Source of the DNA: Rhabdophis nuchalis
Lineage: Eukaryota > Chordata > Lepidosauria > Squamata > Natricidae
Direction of reading: 5' to 3'
Length of the DNA stretch: 64,000 nt
Assembly (NCBI GenBank): GCA_039707465.1
Contig: CM077643.1
Location: forward strand, 325,133,919-325,197,918
Below the pieces are notes generated by a model, which saw nothing but the letters and a program-made list of their open reading frames with translations, did not search any database and had not been told where the DNA came from. The translations under genes were made by a program, and so were the position numbers. Below are positions 59,101 through 64,000 of the stretch, piece by piece. The stretch's first letter is position 1. Every line of letters begins with the position of its first letter.

Positions 59101-59600
59101 ATGTAATAAATATATATTACCCATCTGCTGAAAATACAAAAATACAAAATACACAATACAAAATACAAAACAAGATGCAGCAAACGTAAATGGTAACTTT
59201 ACACTAAAATACCAAGCAAGAATCCTCAGAACTTTTGACAGTTAAATGTATTATTTCATTAATAATCCTGGACTGGCATCTTTTTCAAATGAGGGTTTCA
59301 CTCTAATTAATCTATGAAATAAGCATGAGGACATGTTAATAAAACATTATGTGAATACACAGATAAGTATTTCCAACCATCCTTGGGAACTAATGTGCAG
59401 AAAGACAAAATAAAGAAAATGTAATGATACTTTCTCCAGCCATCATAGATCATTCAGAGAAGATACTTAATTCATCCAATTATATACATGTGGAACCATA
59501 CAGTCCACATGAAGGAATATAAAGTGAATATGTAATAAAGGTTCTATAATGATCTGTTTCTCTTTTACATCTCGATTCTGAAGCACTGTGGAAAGCCTAC

Positions 59601-59734
59601 CTCACTTGTTCTGAACACTATACGATGGTTGAATTGTAAACCGTCTTTTTCTTTTCCTTCTTCAAACTTCTCCCTTCGAATGCTGACTGCTACAGGTCCT
59701 AAATGTTCATCTATTCCAAAGTAGTTTTGATGCT
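59601..59734 (-). CDS. SIPA1L2: SIPA1L2 exon: start of window coding, just before the Rap-GAP core
   Basis: 134 bases, fragment residues 1-44 after a split Glu. It reads [20 protein letters not shown] and ends IVFRTSE. The acceptor is TTACAG before AGCATC and the donor is GTAGGC. It starts two bases into a codon and ends in phase 0, matching the next exon's [12 protein letters not shown]. This conserved block precedes the Rap-GAP fold in SPAR proteins. The preceding exon, ending in the G of the Glu codon, is not in the window. Confidence 0.95.
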
Positions 59735-59959
59735 CTGTAATGTATAAATAGGGTAAAATAATAATGAAACATTAATCAGATTCCTCTTTATATCACATAT
59801 GAAAATCAGTGGTTGATATTAATTACCCTTCCTAATGCTTTTCTATTATTGATACCAACTTTATTTTTATGATAACTTTTATACCTAAAAGTATGATGAA
59901 ACATTCAAGTGAGAATATCTACACAATACTATCTTCAGCTAAATACTGATTAACAACAG

Positions 59960-61406
59960 TTTCCCCGTCACCTGGAGGAAGTTGACTATCTAGATCCGCG
60001 CCAGTCCGGCTTTCGGCCCGGGCATAGCACCGAGACGGCATTGGTCGCGTTGGTAGATGATCTCTGGAGGGCCAGAGATGGGGGATGTTCCTCCATCCTG
60101 GTCCTATTAGACCTCTCGGCGGCTTTCGATACCATCGACCATGGTATCCTATTGCATCGGCTGGGGGGGTTGGGGGTGGGAGGCACCGTTTTACGGTGGT
60201 TCTCCTCCTACCTCTCTGGCCGATCGCAATTTGTGCGGGCAGGAGAGCAGAGGTCGACCCCGAGACCCCTCACATGCGGGGTGCCTCAGGGGTCGGTCCT
60301 CTCGCCTCTCCTGTTTAACGCATACATGAAGCCGCTGGGCGAGATCATCCGTGGTTTTGGGGTAGAGTACCACCTGTACGCTGATGACACCCAGCTGTAC
60401 ATATCTACCCCAAACCACCCCAACGATGCCGTAGCGGTGATGTGCCAGTGCCTGGAAGCCGTGCGGATCTGGATGGGAAGTAACGGACTTAGGCTCAACC
60501 CGACCAAGACCGAGTGGCTGTGGTTTCCGGCTGCCCGATTCAACCAGCTCTCTCCAACGCTGGCCATAGGGGGCGAACATCTTGCCCCTGTGGATGGGGC
60601 GCGCAACTTGGGTGTCCTCCTGGATACCCGGCTGTCCATGGAAGATCAAGTGACAGCCATGGCCAGGAGGGCGTTTTACCAGGTTCGCCTGGTACGCCAG
60701 TTGCGCCCCCTATTGGATCGGGACGCCCTTCGCACAGTCACTCATGCTCTTGTGACATCCCGACTGGATTATTGCAACTCTCTCTACATGGGGCTCCCCT
60801 TGAGGTGTACCCGGAGGCTTCAGTTGGTCCAGAATGCAGCCGCGCGAGCAATTATGGGCACCTCTAGGTTTGCCCATGTAACACCGCTGTTGCGCGAGCT
60901 GCACTGGCTACCTGTCGTCTTCCGGGTGCGCTTCAAGGTGTTAATTACCATCTTCAAAGCGCTCCATGGCTCGGGACCTAGCTACCTGCGGGATCGGATC
61001 CTGCCCCATACATCCTCACGGCCGATTCGCTCCCACAGAGAGGGACTTCTCCGGTGCCGTCCACTAGACTTTGTCAGCGGGCGACGCCCAGGGGAAGGGC
61101 CTTCTCTGTGGCGGGCCCAGCCCTCTGGAATGACCTTCCCCCCGATATCAGGACAACCACGGACCTCCGCTCCTTCCGCTTAAAATTAAAGACGCACTTT
61201 TTTCGTCTGGCCGGCCTTGGGTAGTCTCTTTTTAGGTTAGGGTTTTTTAGGGGTAATTTTTAGTTTAGTTTATGGGTTTTAGCGCAGGATCTATTTAATC
61301 TATTTTTAACTCTGTATTTTGTATTTGTTTGTGGTTTATTTGTATTTTTAATTGCCTGTGCCCCGCCTCGAGTCCCCTTGGGGGGAGAGAGCGGGATATA
61401 AATTAA
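59960..61406 (+). mobile_element. L2-group LINE copy 2, 5'-truncated
   Basis: Starts within the RT domain (CCCCGTCACCTGGAGGAAGT) and ends CGCCTCGAGTCCCCTTGGGG, GAGCGGGATATAAATTAAAA followed by an ATT tail. Orientation is opposite to SIPA1L2 and to copy 1. GC-rich against an AT-rich intron. Its 3' end differs from copy 1 (CTCGAGTCCCCTTGG against CTGGGTCCGTTTGG), so it belongs to a related but distinct subfamily. Confidence 0.9.
60041..61183 (+). pseudogene. L2-group reverse transcriptase, truncated and frameshifted
   Basis: 380 codons open, with the in-frame reading also continuing upstream to about 59962. It contains FDTIDH (29-34), [13 protein letters not shown] (80-92) and the catalytic YADD box (113-116). 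Near 61054 one G is missing in a CCGGGTGCC context (here CCGGTGCC), so the final ~45 codons are out of frame and the conserved C-terminal sequence continues in another frame. No endonuclease and no N-terminal RT start, so it is not functional. Confidence 0.88.
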
Positions 61407-61448
61407 AATTATTATTATTATTATTATTAATTATTATTATTATTATTA
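61407..61448. repeat. (ATT)n microsatellite
   Basis: ATT units with one interruption, the expanded tail of L2 copy 2. Confidence 0.9.
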
Positions 61449-63510
61449 AACAAAGATTGTAGTATTTCCTGATATTCTTAATTTAGATAGCCCAATAATC
61501 TAAATTATTCTAAAATCAGTTAAATGTGTATAGGTAGTGAAATACTCTCTTTTTTAAAAAAGAAAAGAAAAAATGCTCTTCAATTCACAATAGGCAAAAT
61601 TCAATACATGTAAACATATTATAAATGTCATTAATTTCAACAGCATAAGAATTAATTATCCACAAGAAGCCAGAATGTGGCTTTTGGGATTGCATCTACA
61701 ATATATAAAATGGATTTTTACTTGTATTCTTCATTAATACTCTTAATGCAAGTGTATTAATTTATCAAGTATGCTTCATGATTAACAATTTGCTTATCAA
61801 CATCATCCAAAGCAAGGTAATTATTTACAGTAGGATACACAGCCTCACCTAGTAGTCTCCCAATCTAAATTCCTAACGTGATTTAGTCAATGACTAGATG
61901 GCTGAGCATGATAGAAGCTGTAGCTCAAAAACCCTGAAAGCCACCATGTTGGGGGACAATTAGAACCATGGCACTATATGTTTAGGATCAGGAGTTTGTT
62001 AGTTTTGTAACTGAACCTGTAGTTTCTCACTTCTAAATTCGGTGGTGTTGGGCATGTATGATGGAATGTAGTAGTTTGGCTTCCCAGGAAGAAGGAGGAG
62101 ATTCCAGGGAAAGAAGCGATTAAATTTGGATAGTTTGTGTGAGAGAAAAAGGGTGAAGACAATCCCTCCATAATGATTTTCAGAATATATGCTTGATGTA
62201 GACAGTAGATGTTTCAGTTTGGCAAGATTCTGTCTATAGGTATGGAACAATAAAGAAATTTACTTGGGAGAATCAACATTTTGGCCTATTTTTTATGGTT
62301 TTGGGACCCTGATGTCAAACTGTTGGTCTTTCAAGAACTTGAAGATATGTTTTCCTCCCCACAGACCAGTGTCCCACCAGACAATGTGGATAGGGTAGTA
62401 AAAAAGAGAGCATTATATGTACTAATCTTATTCTGCCAGAAAAAATGTTTAAGGGGAATTCAATTATTTTAATTGATTTTTCTTTGTTTTTGTCCTTTTA
62501 TTCATCACATTAAATTACATTAGGTGATTTATATTAATTAAGACAGGCAGCCATAAAAATCTGTTTAATGACTAACATAAATAAATACAGGATCTCTTTT
62601 GGAAGCTTGGCAAACTTAATTGTTATGCAATTCATTCTAGGAATAATTCTTCTCATTATATAAGGCTAATGAAAATTATGCCCACTTATAAAAATCCATT
62701 TAGTGTTATGATTCAACGGAACTTTGACTTCCAAATTCCAAGACTATATAAAATGGCAGCCCACTGATTCAAAGTTTGATGTGAGTGCACTAAAACATAA
62801 TTGTTCTCTCCAGGAACTCTCCCTCAGTTACTCATTCAACCCATTAACATAGATACGTAGGAAAGAAACACAATCTATTTCTCTCAATTCTATCATTCTC
62901 TCAAATCTAAGCATGTACATAATATTATGAAAGGAATGACAAGTTAATAGTCATTTAGGTGAGATGAGTAGTTAAGAAATTGGATGGATGGATGGATGGA
63001 AAAATTAACATTGAAAGCTAAAGCTCAGAAAGCTGTTAATATAAACAAAATGGACTGATTTAAATATGTTGAAATAAAAAAGAAAAATATTAATACATAG
63101 GTGCTCAGCAAAATTGTAAAATACTACCAGGTAACAAGGAAAAAGCAAAACTACTTTGCTTCATCTTCCCCAACAAGAGCCTTGTGCTAGCAACTGTGAA
63201 TAGCAGGTTGAAGGGGTACCATTGCAGCTTGAAAGTGATCAAAACATGGTAAATTGGCTTTTGCAAAGCGGCGCTACTTCATTTCACAGAGTTACTGCAA
63301 GCCTAATCATAGAAGCTATTCAATTCAAGGTAGCAAAATGGAAAGCATTCTACTTCAGTGCCACTAATAAAAGCATCAAGACAGGCCACTTTATTTCAAC
63401 CAGGCATTTTGCTTCATGGAGAACAGCTGAAATACCAGTCGCATGAAAGAGGTCAAAGGGCAACCTCTATCTTTAATCAGGGGAGAAAGAAGAATAGGAC
63501 TAAAATCTAG
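61449..63510. other. Intron, nothing recognised
   Basis: AT-rich intron with a GGAT tetramer run at 62984-62999. No exon and no named element. Confidence 0.5.
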
Positions 63511-63608
<98 letters not shown>

Positions 63609-63655
63609 TGTTATATATATATATATATAACAGTATATATATATATATACTGTTG
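63511..63655. repeat. Long (AT)n tract with hairpin breaks
   Basis: About 95 bases of pure TA/AT to 63606, then ACTGTTATAT...ATATAACAGT and further AT to about 63650. The break points are themselves mirror palindromes, so the whole tract can fold. Its read-through frame (poly-IY) is an artefact. A shorter AT run lies at 63776-63797. Confidence 0.95.
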
Positions 63656-64000
63656 CCAAATTAGTTAATTCTGTTGATGAGCACTGCTGGAACGTAGTTC
63701 TGAAACCATCTAATGGCAGGGCTCTTTTAATTAATTTGCTAATCTAATGGCTACAGTCTTACTTTGCAACATTCAAATATATATATATATATATATGAAG
63801 AGGTTCTGGGATTTTTAATTGATCAGAAATTAAATATGATACACCAGCATAAAATTGCCAGAATATTTAGGTATATTTTTTTTCTAAATTGGTTAAACTA
63901 CTTTAATTATTTTGCCAAGGGTTCTGACACCACAATTAAGAAGGAACTAAGCATGCTTAGCCCTAAAAAGACTAAGTGGGGAGTTTTCAGTAACTTATTT
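63656..64000. other. Intron end of window
   Basis: AT-rich intron. Fragments such as AGAGGTTCTGGGATTTTTAA and CTAAATTGGTTAAACTACTT hint at an old decayed repeat, but I cannot assign it. The next upstream SIPA1L2 exon is not reached. Confidence 0.45.

Noticed and set aside
63443..63664. Poly-(Ile-Tyr) frame
   Set aside because: Translation of the AT dinucleotide tract.
59735..64000. Promoter or first exon of SIPA1L2 in the right end
   Set aside because: The first visible exon begins in mid-codon after an acceptor, so upstream coding exons must lie beyond 64000; the GC-rich patch at 60-61.4 kb is an L2 LINE, not a CpG island.

Overview
This is a vertebrate nuclear window, almost certainly from a squamate and most likely a snake. 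The repeats point that way: young L2/CR1-group LINEs with AT-rich microsatellite tails, a BovB (RTE) LINE relic, an R4-like LINE relic, Sauria-type tRNA SINEs with BovB-like 3' ends, many hAT and TA-flanked miniature transposons, and a (GATA)n tract. It has no prokaryotic operons, CRISPR arrays or rRNA genes.

The only host gene recognised is SIPA1L2 (signal-induced proliferation-associated 1-like 2, a Rap GTPase-activating protein of the SPAR family). It runs on the minus strand through the whole window. Nineteen consecutive internal coding exons were placed by hand from splice sites, reading phase and protein similarity recalled from the family. In transcription order they run from 59734 down to 3012. 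Every junction is in phase, and the exons give about 1,174 uninterrupted codons: the Rap-GAP domain (exons at 59.6-41.7 kb), the PDZ domain (35.6 kb), a long Ser-rich linker, the conserved C-terminal SPAR region (21.8-5.8 kb) and the start of the C-terminal coiled coil (3.0 kb). The N-terminal exons lie beyond 64000, and the last exon lies to the left of position 1. Several real exons are hidden in wrong-frame open reading frames, for example 24480-24577, or are tiny, for example 54 bases at 6773-6826.

The other ~60 kb is intron. Its main contents are: nested hAT-type miniature elements (140-2153); a TA-flanked miniature element with inverted internal repeats (4100-4482); SINEs at 11.0-14.2 kb; an L2 3' end at 18.2-18.7 kb followed by a GATA microsatellite; a 2.3-kb L2 LINE with a 713-codon open reverse transcriptase frame at 25.2-27.5 kb, nested in a long-inverted-repeat element; an R4-like LINE relic at 30.1-31.8 kb; several hAT miniature elements with perfect 8-base target duplications at 36.8-37.9 kb; an L2 fragment with a snap-back hairpin at its 5' junction (39.9-40.4 kb); a BovB relic at 45.4-46.0 kb; a second L2 reverse transcriptase copy on the opposite strand at 60.0-61.4 kb; and long TG, AT, ATT and AAAT microsatellites.

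The most notable points are an apparently lost canonical splice acceptor in one SIPA1L2 exon with an in-frame cryptic AG 33 bases downstream, three copies of one octamer around two adjacent hAT miniature elements, and opposed L2 copies that bracket ten exons. I saw no previously undescribed multi-gene system.
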